Of a stretch of DNA of 64,000 nt, positions 42,092 to 51,668 are shown one piece after another (within the stretch, counting starts at the first letter, position 1; every line of letters begins with the position of its first letter). The position numbers and the translations under genes are program-made. Source of the DNA: Kingella pumchi (GTDB taxonomy: Bacteria; Pseudomonadota; Gammaproteobacteria; Burkholderiales; Neisseriaceae); the NCBI RefSeq assembly GCF_022288825.1, contig NZ_JAKOOW010000032.1, positions 489 to 64,488 of the forward strand, in the 5' to 3' direction. The notes beneath the pieces are model-generated. The model was given only the letters and a program-made list of their open reading frames with translations. It did not search any database and had not been told where the DNA came from.

Positions 42092-42739
42092 CTATCTGCC
42101 GTCGAATACGCTGAGGATGTGACCCCGGTCTTTGAGACGGACAGACTCGAGAACATACTCCAGCTGCTTGCGGTTGCGCGGACTTAAGGGCTGTTTTTGC
42201 AACTGCTGCAGTATTTTTCCGGCTTGGGCGAAGTCGCCGCTGATGCGGTACATATTGGCCAGCGCGTAGCGGGTGTTGTTCAGCTCGATGGGGTCGTGGG
42301 TTTCGCGCAACGCCTGTTTGAGATAGCGGAAGGCTTTGGCGTAAAGACGCTGTTTTTCGGTACGGCTGAGATCTGCGGCGCCGTTGGCGGCTTCAAAATA
42401 CAAATAGCCGACCCGGCTGGCGCTGTATTCGCCGGAAAGTTCGGCAAAGGCGGCCAGATAGTATTCGTCGCCGGCATTTTTGGGCAGGCTGCGGTAGGCT
42501 TGGCTGTTGACGATTCGGCGGTAGCGCGCCAGCTCCTGCGGGGTGAATTTGCCGTAGCGGTCGGTTTTGAAGACGAGTTTGTTGCCCGGGCAGATTTGGT
42601 AGGGAACGTCGTCGTACATCTGCGCCCAAAATTTTTCGCCGCCGACGGGGCATTCGATTTCCGTACCCGCGCGGGGGCTGAGGGCGGCGGCGCTGCTGCT
42701 GAGGGCGGCAAGCAGCAGGGGGATGAGTAGTCTTTTCAT
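42092..42739 (-). CDS. exported protein with TPR-like C-terminus, function unknown
   Basis: 215 residues with a signal peptide (MKRLLIPLLLAALSSSAAALS). The N-terminal part has IECPVGGEKFWAQM...YQICPGNKLVFKTDRYGKFTPQELARYRRIV, a two-cysteine segment that recalls DUF2225-like sequences. The second half (AFRYLKQALRETHDPIELNNTRYALANMYRISGDFAQAGKILQQLQK) looks like tetratricopeptide helices. It lies downstream of grxB and of the surA gene end, apparently monocistronic. No function can be given. Confidence 0.72.
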   Translation of the reverse strand: MKRLLIPLLLAALSSSAAALSPRAGTEIECPVGGEKFWAQMYDDVPYQICPGNKLVFKTDRYGKFTPQELARYRRIVNSQAYRSLPKNAGDEYYLAAFAELSGEYSASRVGYLYFEAANGAADLSRTEKQRLYAKAFRYLKQALRETHDPIELNNTRYALANMYRISGDFAQAGKILQQLQKQPLSPRNRKQLEYVLESVRLKDRGHILSVFDGR

Positions 42740-42760
42740 CGGGTGTTTTCTCTTAATCGG

Positions 42761-42793
42761 AGGCAGCCTGAAAACGGCTTTCAGGCTGCCTGA
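42761..42793 (-). terminator. DUS hairpin terminator of the lptD-surA operon
   Basis: Complete inverted DUS copies (42761-42773 and 42779-42791) form a stem right after the surA stop. Confidence 0.6.
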
Positions 42794-42812
42794 AACGAAC
42801 ATTGCCGCGTAA

Positions 42813-43775
42813 TCAGTATTCGCGTACTACGGCGCTTTGCTGAAGCTGGCCGACAAACTGCTGCAGCGCCTGCTGGCGGGCTTCGCCGGCCAGCTTGCTG
42901 CGCACCGCCTGATATTGGGCTTTGGCCGGATCGCTTTCGGTGCGGCTGCCGACCAGCTGGATAATCTGCCAGCTTTTGCCGGCGGCAATCGGCGGCGACA
43001 TCTGGCCGGGCTGCAAACTGTGCAGCACGGCTTCGACGCGCTCGGGCAGCATGCCGTCGCTCACGCCTTCAATCAGGCCGCCGTTGGCGGCGCTGCTGTC
43101 TTGCGAGTAGCGGCGGGCGACGGCGGCAAAGTCGCTGCCTTTGGCCAGCGCCTGGGCAATCTGCGCCGCCCGCTGGCCGACGCCATCCATCTGCGCTTCG
43201 CTCTCGGCGTTGAGCAGGATGCGGCGCACGGTGTAAACGGTGTAGGGCTGGGCGGCGGGCAGCGGCTGACCGGCGGCGCGGGCTTGGTCGATGTATTGGC
43301 GGATTTGGCCGTCGGTAACGCGCACGCTGCTGCCGATGTCGTAGAACATGCGCTCGATCAGCATGTCTTTGGCGGTTTCCAGGCGGTACTGGCTGCGGCT
43401 CCAGCCGGCGGCGGCGGCGCGCTGGTACAGGGTATCGACGGTAATTTTCTGCTCTTGCGCGCGGCGGGAAAGTTCGGCGTCTATCGCGGCGCCGGGCACT
43501 TTCAAGCCCTGCTGGCGGGCGGCGTCGGCCAAGAGCGTTCGTTCGACGAGCCGGCTTTTGGCGGCTTGGCTTAATTGTTCGTCGGGAATGTCTTTGTTGG
43601 CGGGATTGGCACGCAATTCTTTGACCATGCGGGCGATGTCGCCGTAGGTGATGATGCTGGAATTGACTTCGACGGCAATGCTATTGAGCGGGCGGATGGC
43701 GTCGCCGGCGGCAAAGGCAGCCTGAAAGGCGGCGGCCAGCATCAGGGCGGCGACGGTGCGGACGGGTGCGTTCAT
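42813..43775 (-). CDS. surA: SurA-type periplasmic peptidyl-prolyl isomerase/chaperone
   Basis: 320 residues. The signal peptide is MNAPVRTVAALMLAAAFQAAFA. The SurA N-domain runs LNSIAVEVNSSIITYGDIARMV to LIERMF. A single parvulin domain follows (TVRRILLNAESEAQMDG, YSQDSSAANGGLIEGVSDGMLPERVEAVLHSLQPGQMSPPI) and ends in a helix. E. coli SurA has two parvulin domains, so this is a shorter form. The ATG overlaps the lptD stop by 4 bases, so expression is coupled to its main client, LptD. A DUS is translated within the signal peptide (AFQAAF). Confidence 0.92.
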   Translation of the reverse strand: MNAPVRTVAALMLAAAFQAAFAAGDAIRPLNSIAVEVNSSIITYGDIARMVKELRANPANKDIPDEQLSQAAKSRLVERTLLADAARQQGLKVPGAAIDAELSRRAQEQKITVDTLYQRAAAAGWSRSQYRLETAKDMLIERMFYDIGSSVRVTDGQIRQYIDQARAAGQPLPAAQPYTVYTVRRILLNAESEAQMDGVGQRAAQIAQALAKGSDFAAVARRYSQDSSAANGGLIEGVSDGMLPERVEAVLHSLQPGQMSPPIAAGKSWQIIQLVGSRTESDPAKAQYQAVRSKLAGEARQQALQQFVGQLQQSAVVREY

Positions 43776-46090
43776 TTGCGGTTTACCTCGTTGGTTTTGC
43801 TGTAGCCCGGAATGGCGAGCCGCAGCTGTTCGTAAGGGTCTTTGCCCAGGCTGCTCAGGTCTTTGAGCTGCAGGGTGACGAAAAAGGCGTTTTTGCGGCT
43901 GTTGAGCCCGTTTACATAGCGCTGGCCGACCACGCTCACGCTCCAGCAGCCGCAGGCGCTTTTGTATTCCAGCCCGGCCATCTGCTCGAGCGGAGTGTGC
44001 GGCGACAGGCTGTAGTTGAAGCGGCCGATGGCGTAAAGCCGCTCGTTTATCGGCCATTGGGCGGCGAAGTCGATGTGTTTGAGCTTGCCGTAAAAGCCGG
44101 TGTAGATTTCTTCGCGGGCGCCGTATTTGAAGCGGGCGCTGATGACTTTGCCCGGCTCGGGATTGTAGCTGGCGCCGATGTCGAAACGCTGGGTGGCTTT
44201 GGCCGATTCGTTGTAGTGCCAGGAAAGGTCGGCGTGCCAGTTGTCGCCGATGCGGCCGCCGGCAAAGGCGGCGATGTCGCTGCGCCAGCGGCGGCCGTGC
44301 TCGATGCTGCCGTCCAGCAGCACGTTGTCGTCGCGGAAATAGTATTTGCGGCCGATGCCGGCGCGAAAGCGCTCGGCGCCGGTGGCGGCGTCGATCAAAC
44401 GGCTCTGCAGGCCGACCGACAGGCTGTTGCTGGCATTGATGCGGTCTTGGCCGGAATAGCTGTTTTCACGAAACAGCTGGGCATAGCTGAAGCCGTTGAG
44501 CGAAGTATCGAAATTGGGCAGATCGTTTTGCGATTTGGAGGGGATGTAGTTGTAAAACGCGCGCGGTTCTAAAGTTTGCAGATAGCTTTTGCCAAACAGC
44601 GTGGTTTTGCGCTCGAAAGCCAGGCCGGCATCAACATTGGTCAGCGGCAGCACGCGAGAGAGCGTGCGGCTCTCGTAGCCGTCTTTGCCCTTGAGCCAGT
44701 AGCGGGTGGCGTGGACGCCTATTTTCGGCCGCACATAACCCCACGGGCGGCTGAAATCCCATTGCCACGAAGGATAAATCACCAGCCGGCTGCCGCTTTG
44801 CAGCTCGCTGTGCTCGAAGCGGGTGAACTGGGTGTCGATATTAAACTGCCCGAGCCCGAAATTTTTCTGCCAGGCGGCCGAGAAGCGCGGCAGGATGGCA
44901 TAGGGCCGCTGCTTGCGCCCCTGCGCGTCGCTCAAGGTTTGGTATCTCTGCACCGACAGGCGCATCTGCACCGGCTGGCCGAACAGGTCGCGCCGGTAGT
45001 CCAGCCAGGCGCTGCGGTTAAGGTGGACGTTTTCGGCGATTTCGTTGCGGCCGTAAAAGTCGCGGTAATAGTCATCGTCGGACACCTGGCGGTAGTCGAT
45101 GCCGCCGGAAAGGTCGGTATTGAAGCGGTGCAGATGGGCGAATTCGGCTTCGTAACGGTGGCGGTGCGGGCTGCGACGATCGTGCGGCAGGTATTTGGCT
45201 TTCAGGCTGCCTGAATATTTGTCCTGCAGATAGCGGAACTCGCCGCCGAGCGTGGCGCCGCGCGCAGTGATGATGCCCGGGGCGAGTGTGGCATCGTAAT
45301 TGGGCGCGAGATTGAAGTAATAGGGCAGCTCGAGCTCGGTGCCGTCGGAGCCGATTTTAATGGTCGGCACCAGCAGGCCGCTTTTGCGGTTGCCGTTGAG
45401 CGGGAAGTCCGCCCACGGCGTGTAAAGCACCGGTACGCCGCCGAATACCAACCGCGCGTGGCGGGCGGTGCCGATGCCACTTTCGCGGTCGGCTTTCAGT
45501 TCGGCAGCCTGAATGTACCACGAGCGGTCGCCCGGATTGCAGGTGTTGAACTTCACGCCGCGCATCGCGTAATGGTTTTTGTCGCGCATTTCCATTTCGG
45601 CGCTGACGCCCTGCAGGCGGCGGCTTTCGTGTTCGACGGCAAACTGCGCATCCGCCGTACGGCCGCTTTCACGCGACAAATCGTAATGAAGCTCCTTGCC
45701 GCGCACGGTCTGGCCGTCGCCGCGGGTCAGGGTGAAGCTGTCGCCGGCGCGCACGACATCGGCCTGCTGGTCGTAATCGACCCAATCGGCGTTCAGGGTC
45801 TGGTCGTTGCGCTCGATGATGACATCGCCTTCCGCCCGCGCGCGCACATTGGTCTGGCCGGCGATGCGATCGGCGCTGATGCGGGTGGCGTTTTCCGGCA
45901 AAACCGCGCCGCCGCTGCCTTTGGCCGGCGGCAAATCGTCGCCGGACTGCGCGCCGGCACGGCAGCTCAAATCCGAACGGCTCCAGCCGTCCGCCGCCGT
46001 TGCGGTGCCCTCGGCAGCGGCCGCCGTTGAGAAAACGGCGCCCAAAGCCAGAACCAGTGGTGTGTGTGCGGATAAACGCGGCAAAATCAT
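43772..46090 (-). CDS. lptD: LPS-assembly protein LptD
   Basis: An outer-membrane beta-barrel of 772 residues that, with LptE, inserts lipooligosaccharide into the outer leaflet. A signal peptide (HTPLVLALGAVFSTAAAAE) precedes the periplasmic LptA-like domain (NATRISADRIAGQTNVRARAEGDVIIERNDQTLNADWVDYDQQADVV) with its beta-jellyroll repeats. The barrel begins around YTPWADFPL NGNRKSGLLVPT. The C-terminus carries conserved CGC-W cysteines (YKSACGCWSVSVVGQRY). It is first in the lptD-surA operon and divergent from an amgK-like kinase. Confidence 0.96.
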   Translation of the reverse strand: MILPRLSAHTPLVLALGAVFSTAAAAEGTATAADGWSRSDLSCRAGAQSGDDLPPAKGSGGAVLPENATRISADRIAGQTNVRARAEGDVIIERNDQTLNADWVDYDQQADVVRAGDSFTLTRGDGQTVRGKELHYDLSRESGRTADAQFAVEHESRRLQGVSAEMEMRDKNHYAMRGVKFNTCNPGDRSWYIQAAELKADRESGIGTARHARLVFGGVPVLYTPWADFPLNGNRKSGLLVPTIKIGSDGTELELPYYFNLAPNYDATLAPGIITARGATLGGEFRYLQDKYSGSLKAKYLPHDRRSPHRHRYEAEFAHLHRFNTDLSGGIDYRQVSDDDYYRDFYGRNEIAENVHLNRSAWLDYRRDLFGQPVQMRLSVQRYQTLSDAQGRKQRPYAILPRFSAAWQKNFGLGQFNIDTQFTRFEHSELQSGSRLVIYPSWQWDFSRPWGYVRPKIGVHATRYWLKGKDGYESRTLSRVLPLTNVDAGLAFERKTTLFGKSYLQTLEPRAFYNYIPSKSQNDLPNFDTSLNGFSYAQLFRENSYSGQDRINASNSLSVGLQSRLIDAATGAERFRAGIGRKYYFRDDNVLLDGSIEHGRRWRSDIAAFAGGRIGDNWHADLSWHYNESAKATQRFDIGASYNPEPGKVISARFKYGAREEIYTGFYGKLKHIDFAAQWPINERLYAIGRFNYSLSPHTPLEQMAGLEYKSACGCWSVSVVGQRYVNGLNSRKNAFFVTLQLKDLSSLGKDPYEQLRLAIPGYSKTNEVNRK

Positions 46091-46110
46091 ACCCCGTATG
46101 CGGTTTTACA

Positions 46111-46131
46111 TTAAAATGGCGGCCATTTTAA
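46111..46131. promoter_or_regulatory. perfect palindrome in the lptD/amgK divergent promoter region
   Basis: TTAAAATGGC (46111-46120) and GCCATTTTAA (46122-46131) are exact complements around a single G. Each arm contains TAAAAT, which could act as a -10 on either strand. The gap between the two start codons is only 55 bases, so this element is well placed to control both genes. Confidence 0.5.
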
Positions 46132-46145
46132 CCGAAAATCCGATT

Positions 46146-47150
46146 ATGCAACGAGAGACCCAGCTAAAAAGTTGGCTGCAGCAGCAGTTTCCCGGCCAGG
46201 AATTCGCCCTCGAATTCGCCGCCGCCGACGCCGATTTCCGCCGTTATTTCCGCGCCCGTTTTGCCGACGGGCGAAGCATTGTCTGCATGGACGCCCCGCC
46301 CGACAAAATGGACACCGAACCCTATGTGCGCGTGCGCGAAATCTTCTCCATGCTCAATGTGCCGCAGATTCTCGCGCGCGACGAAAAACAAGGCTTTATC
46401 GCGCTCAACGACCTGGGCAAAGTGCAGTATCTCGCCGCCATGCAGCACGATACGCAGCCTGAAACCCACAAAGCCCTGCTGCTCAAAGCGCTGGACGAGT
46501 TAATCATCCTGCAAAAAGCCTCCCGCCCCGGCGTGCTGCCCGAATACAGCCGCGACATCCTGCTGCGCGAAGCCAATCTCTTTCCCGACTGGTTCGCCGC
46601 CAAAGAGCTGGGCAAACCCTTCAACTTCAAACAGCGCCAGCTTTGGCAGCAGGGTTTGGACGCGCTGCTGCCCGAAATCGAAGCGCAGTCCAAAGTCTTC
46701 GTCCACCGCGACTTTATCGTGCGCAACATCATGCTCACCGGCGGCCGCCCCGGCATTCTCGACTTCCAAGACGCCCTCTACGGCCCGATCAGCTACGATC
46801 TCGTTTCCCTGCTGCGCGACGCCTTTATCGAATGGGAAGAAGAATTCACCCTCGACCTCGTTATCCGCTACTGGGAAAAAGCCCGCGCCGCCGGCCTGCC
46901 CGTGCCCGCCGAGTTCGACACCTTCTACCGCTGGTACGAATTCATGGGCGTGCAGCGCCATCTCAAAGTAGCCGGCATCTTCGCCCGCCTGTGGTGGCGC
47001 GACGGCAAAGACAAATACCGCCCCGAGATTCCGCGTTTTCTCAACTATCTGCGCCGCACCACCCGCCGCTACCCCGCCCTCGCCCCGCTCTACGCCCTGC
47101 TGCTCGAGCTGGTGGGCGACGACGAACTGGAAACCGGCTACACCTTTTAA
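46146..47150 (+). CDS. amgK: aminoglycoside phosphotransferase-fold sugar kinase (AmgK-like)
   Basis: 334 residues. The kinase fold shows HRDFIVRNIML (catalytic Asp), ILDFQDALYGPISYDLVSLLRD (metal-binding Asp) and an N-terminal nucleotide region ADADFRRYFRARF. The layout matches AmgK, the anomeric MurNAc/GlcNAc kinase of the cell-wall recycling route, whose gene lies beside lptD-surA in many beta- and gammaproteobacteria. The usual partner murU is not next door. The ATG at 46146 avoids the lptD promoter palindrome; a start at 46099 is possible but would place that palindrome inside the gene. Confidence 0.82.
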   Translation: MQRETQLKSWLQQQFPGQEFALEFAAADADFRRYFRARFADGRSIVCMDAPPDKMDTEPYVRVREIFSMLNVPQILARDEKQGFIALNDLGKVQYLAAMQHDTQPETHKALLLKALDELIILQKASRPGVLPEYSRDILLREANLFPDWFAAKELGKPFNFKQRQLWQQGLDALLPEIEAQSKVFVHRDFIVRNIMLTGGRPGILDFQDALYGPISYDLVSLLRDAFIEWEEEFTLDLVIRYWEKARAAGLPVPAEFDTFYRWYEFMGVQRHLKVAGIFARLWWRDGKDKYRPEIPRFLNYLRRTTRRYPALAPLYALLLELVGDDELETGYTF

Positions 47151-47267
47151 CTTCAGCTTTCAGGCTGCCGCCACACCCCAAGCAGCCTGAAAACCGTTTT
47201 TCACTTTCAGGCAGCCTGAAAGCCGGATTGGGCTTTTCAGGCTGCTTTCAAACCCGACACCGCCGCC

Positions 47268-47759
47268 ATGAACGCCATTTTCTGCAGCCTGAAAAAACTG
47301 CCCGCCCGCCTGGTGCTGGCGGCGATTGCCGTTTACCAGCGCCGCATCTCGCCGCACAAAGGCTACGGCTGCGCCTACCGGCTGAAGCACGGCGGCAGCG
47401 GCTGCTCCGGCGTCGGCCGGCGGCTGATCCGCCGCTACGGCCTGCTCAAAGGCTGGCGGGTGCTGCAAAAGCGCTTTGAACGCTGTCGGGCGGAAAACCT
47501 GCGCCGCCGCGCCGGCGGTATGGCCTACCACCAGCGCGGCGACTGCGTTCCCGATATTGCCGACTGCGCGCCGGATGTCCTGCATCTGCCCGAAACCTGC
47601 GGCGACAGCGCCGCCTTCAAATCCCGCTTCTGCCGCAGCGCCGACTGCGCCTTGGAGTTTTGCAACTGCTTCGATATTTTCGACTTCGGCCGCTCCAAAC
47701 GCAAAAAACGCCGCCAGACAGCCCCCAAACGAAAGGCAGTAAAACAAAAAGCAGCCTGA
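47268..47759 (+). CDS. YidD-like membrane insertion efficiency factor with Cys-rich extension
   Basis: 163 residues. The first 65 residues follow YidD (LAAIAVYQRRISPHKGYGCAYRLKHGGSGCSGVGRRLIRRYGLLKGWRVLQKRFERC), although the usual PTCS motif is replaced by GSGCS. YidD is normally about 70-100 residues. Here a further 95 residues include eight cysteines (DCVPD, DCAPDV, ETCGDS, RFCRSADCALEFCNCF) and a Lys/Arg-rich tail. Such extensions may bind metal. No Shine-Dalgarno is seen. The final KAA is encoded by a DUS. Confidence 0.7.
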   Translation: MNAIFCSLKKLPARLVLAAIAVYQRRISPHKGYGCAYRLKHGGSGCSGVGRRLIRRYGLLKGWRVLQKRFERCRAENLRRRAGGMAYHQRGDCVPDIADCAPDVLHLPETCGDSAAFKSRFCRSADCALEFCNCFDIFDFGRSKRKKRRQTAPKRKAVKQKAA

Positions 47760-47783
47760 AACTTTTTCAGGCTGCTTTTTTGC
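47748..47783. terminator. DUS hairpin between convergent genes
   Basis: AAAAGCAGCCTGAAA (about 47748-47762) and TTTCAGGCTGCTTTTTT form a short-loop hairpin with flanking A and T runs, overlapping the YidD-like stop. Confidence 0.65.
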
Positions 47784-47807
47784 GTGCCGACGGGCGTTTC
47801 AGGCTGC

Positions 47808-49154
47808 CTACCAACCCCGGCCGCGTTTGAGTTTCAGATAGTGGTTGATCAGCTGGCTGCTCAGTTCTTTGGGCAGCACGTTGATGGCGAGGATGCCGGC
47901 AAACTGGAATTTCTGCATGATTTCGGCGCTTTGTTTTTCGTAATGCAGGGCGCCGAGATAGCGGTGAGCGTCGTCTTCGCTGTTTACGGCATCCTGCCGC
48001 GCGCTGTCCACGGCGTGCGGACGCAGGGCGGCGAACAGCACCATGTGGTGCTTGCGCAGGCGCTGGACGTGCTGCAGCAGGCGTTGGTCGTCTTCGTGGT
48101 CGATGTGGGAGAGCACGACGACTAGGGCGCGGCGTTTCTGCTTTTGCAGCAGCAGATTGACGGCGCTTTCAAAGTCGGCGGCCTGCTGCGAGGGTTCGAT
48201 GTCGAACACGCCCTGCACCAGCCGGCCGAGCTGCTCGATGCCTTTGTGCGGCGGCACGAAGCGGCTTTCGGGGTGGGCGAAGGTGAGCAGGCCGGAGGCA
48301 TCGCCGTGCTTGAGCGCGGTGTAAGAGAGCAGCAGCATCGCCTGCAGGGCGTGGTCGAAATGGCTTTTGTCGCCCATCTGCAGGCGCATGTTGCGGCCGC
48401 AGTCGAGCAGGAAAAAGAGCTGCTGGTCTTGTTCGTCCTGATAGGTGCGGACGATGGGGCGGCTCATGCGCGAGGTGGCTTTCCAGTCGATATTGCGGAT
48501 GTCGTCGCCGTCTTGGTAGTCGCGCAGCTGGTGGAAGTCCTGGCCGAGGCCGAGGCGGGGCAGTTTTTTCACGCCGACCAGATTGAGCCAGCGCTGCAGG
48601 CCGATCAAATCGGCGCCGAGAATGCGGCTGAAATCGGGCAGCACGTCGATTTGCGCGGGCAATTCGGCGCGGTGGCGGCGCTGCCAAAGTCCGAAGGGGC
48701 TGGGCAGCCAGTATTCGATGTGGGAAAAGTAGGCGCGGCCGCGGTGGCGCGGACTGGCCTGGTAGCGGGCGATGCTGATGCGCCCGGGCAGGGTATCGAC
48801 GTGCAGCAGCGGCGGGCTGCATTCCCAGTCGGCCGGAGCGTGGTCGGCCAGCATCAGCTGCTGCGGCTGGCGCCACAAGCCCTGGTTTGGCGGACTGACG
48901 GTGATTTCGACGGTATGCGCCCGCCCTTGGGCAAACTGGTGCGGCAGGTGGCGCTCGAATTGGGGCTCGGGCGGATGGTGTCTGGAAAAGGCGTCAAACA
49001 GCGCGGCCAGCGCCACCAATACCGCGCCGCCGGCACCGGCCTGCTTCGCCAACAGTCCGTCGCTGCCCTGCCCCAGTTTTTGCAGCAGCAGCCCGAAGGC
49101 GGCTATCGCAACGCAGGCTGCCATTACGGCAATCAGCCGTCTGGTCGGTCTCAT
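47808..49154 (-). CDS. DUF58 domain-containing protein
   Basis: 448 residues. Two N-terminal hydrophobic spans (LIAVMAACVAIAAFGLLLQ and AVLVALAALFDAF) anchor it. DUF58 follows with the signature LRDYQDGDDIRNIDWKATSRMSRPIVRTYQDE, then a von Willebrand A-like domain (FFLLDCGRNM...LVVVLSHIDHEDD). It is the last gene of a six-gene operon and starts 9 bases after the MoxR gene. MoxR and DUF58 pairs are thought to act as an AAA chaperone and its VWA adaptor for protein complexes; the client here is unknown. Confidence 0.88.
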   Translation of the reverse strand: MRPTRRLIAVMAACVAIAAFGLLLQKLGQGSDGLLAKQAGAGGAVLVALAALFDAFSRHHPPEPQFERHLPHQFAQGRAHTVEITVSPPNQGLWRQPQQLMLADHAPADWECSPPLLHVDTLPGRISIARYQASPRHRGRAYFSHIEYWLPSPFGLWQRRHRAELPAQIDVLPDFSRILGADLIGLQRWLNLVGVKKLPRLGLGQDFHQLRDYQDGDDIRNIDWKATSRMSRPIVRTYQDEQDQQLFFLLDCGRNMRLQMGDKSHFDHALQAMLLLSYTALKHGDASGLLTFAHPESRFVPPHKGIEQLGRLVQGVFDIEPSQQAADFESAVNLLLQKQKRRALVVVLSHIDHEDDQRLLQHVQRLRKHHMVLFAALRPHAVDSARQDAVNSEDDAHRYLGALHYEKQSAEIMQKFQFAGILAINVLPKELSSQLINHYLKLKRGRGW

Positions 49155-49163
49155 GGCAGCGCC

Positions 49164-50156
<993 letters not shown>

Positions 50157-50189
50157 CGGTTCTTCCTTAAGGTTCGGATTGCGGATAAT

Positions 50190-50264
50190 TGCTTGGGATG
50201 CAGGCAGCCTGAAAAGCGCTGCGGATGGTTTTCAGGCTGCTTTTTCGGTTTCAGGCTGCCTGAT
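50190..50264. repeat. DUS pair within the MoxR operon
   Basis: Inverted DUS copies (about 50203-50214 and 50229-50243, plus a third near 50250) form a potential hairpin between the DUF4350 and MoxR genes. If it terminates partially, the downstream MoxR-DUF58 pair would be expressed differently from the upstream genes. Confidence 0.5.
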
Positions 50265-51668
50265 TCAGTACCATTTATGCGGCAGGCGGCGCATCAGCAG
50301 CCGGTGCTTGGAAAGCATGGCCAGCCATTCGACGGGGCCGACGTGCGCAGGCAGCGGCTCGAGCCAGGGTTTGACGGTATCGGCGGAAAGTTTGGTCTGG
50401 CTGCAGACAAAGTCCAGCCGCTTGGCGGGCGTCAGCTGGTGCCACGACGGATAACGGCGCTCCAGATGTTCGAGCAGTTCCTGCTGCAAATCGGCCAGAA
50501 TCGAGCGCTCGGAGAAGTGGCGCGCCAAGAAGCGACCCTGCGCCAGCAGATGCTGCCCCAGATAGCGCTCGGGCGCGGGCGGCAGGCTGCGCACCGGACC
50601 GATGCGGGCAGCAATCCGCCATACCGCCAGCGCCAGCACCGCCAGCAGCGGCCAGCTTAGGGCGGCGTATTTGGTGAGAATAATCCACAGCACCGGCTTG
50701 CGCAGCGGCGGCGTGCGGCTGCGCAATTCGCCCAGCAGCACGATTTTGCTTTTGCCCTGCGCCAGATAAGACACCAGATAGGCGTGGTCGTAGAGCTTCA
50801 GGCCGCTGTCGGCGCGCGGCGGGTATTCGGGGTTTTTCAGCCAACTGGTGGTGCTGCTGAAAGTCAGGCTGCCTTCGCCGTGGCGCACGCGGACAATCTG
50901 GCTGCCGCTCAGATGGTTTTCGCCTTGGAACATCACCTGGCTGCCGGCCTGCGGCTGCAGCAGGCGGCCGTGGTGGTTATTGTCGAAATACAGGGTTTTG
51001 CCTTCAGGCAGCTTGATGCTGTTGATGTAGAAGCTGCACTGTTTGACGTTCAATCGGGCGTACTTGTCCTGATTGAAATCGCGTTCCAGCCGTTTTTCGT
51101 CATCGGACATCACCTCAGCGGCGGCAAGACGTTTTTTCTCGCTGTCGGCGCAGGCCGGATGGATGGCAACCGCCTCTTGCTCTTTTTCCGCTTCCGGAAA
51201 CTCTTTTTCGCCGTGCTTCAGCTTCAGGGTTTCGAACAGGGCTTTGCTGTAGCCGTAGCGCTCTTCCTGCTCGTCTTCTTCATCTTCATCGTCGTCTTCG
51301 GCTATGCTGTAATCGGTCGGTGTTTCGATGACGACATGGTTGCCGCGCGCCACCCAGTCGAGCAGGATTTCGGCATCGGTACGGGTTTTCAGGTTGCTGT
51401 CGGACACAATCAGCAGCTGGTTGGTACCGGGGGCGATCAGATTGACGTTGTCGCTTAACTGCACCAGCTCGATGTCTTTGTCCTGGCGGCCTTGGGCTTT
51501 GAGCAGCGCCTGCACGCCCAGCAGCTCTTTTTCCCGATGGCTCCATTCTGCGCGGACGTCGTTTTTCCACACGGTAACTTGGCGCCGCTCCCAGCCGGTG
51601 GCGAAATACAGCCCGCCGCCGAGCAGCGCCAATACCAGCACCAGCAGCAGGATTCTGACTTTACTCAT
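50265..51668 (-). CDS. DUF4350 domain-containing membrane protein
   Basis: 467 residues. It has an N-terminal span (ILLLVLVLALLGGGLYFA) and a second one after residue 340 (LSWPLLAVLALAVWRI), with the large loop between them outside. The DUF4350 region includes LIAPGTNQLLIVSDSN and ILLDWVARGNHVVIETP. A run of 14 acidic residues in 17 (EDDDEDEEDEQEE region) is unusual. It is the fourth gene of the operon; its start overlaps the end of the DUF4129 gene by 4 bases. Confidence 0.85.
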   Translation of the reverse strand: MSKVRILLLVLVLALLGGGLYFATGWERRQVTVWKNDVRAEWSHREKELLGVQALLKAQGRQDKDIELVQLSDNVNLIAPGTNQLLIVSDSNLKTRTDAEILLDWVARGNHVVIETPTDYSIAEDDDEDEEDEQEERYGYSKALFETLKLKHGEKEFPEAEKEQEAVAIHPACADSEKKRLAAAEVMSDDEKRLERDFNQDKYARLNVKQCSFYINSIKLPEGKTLYFDNNHHGRLLQPQAGSQVMFQGENHLSGSQIVRVRHGEGSLTFSSTTSWLKNPEYPPRADSGLKLYDHAYLVSYLAQGKSKIVLLGELRSRTPPLRKPVLWIILTKYAALSWPLLAVLALAVWRIAARIGPVRSLPPAPERYLGQHLLAQGRFLARHFSERSILADLQQELLEHLERRYPSWHQLTPAKRLDFVCSQTKLSADTVKPWLEPLPAHVGPVEWLAMLSKHRLLMRRLPHKWY

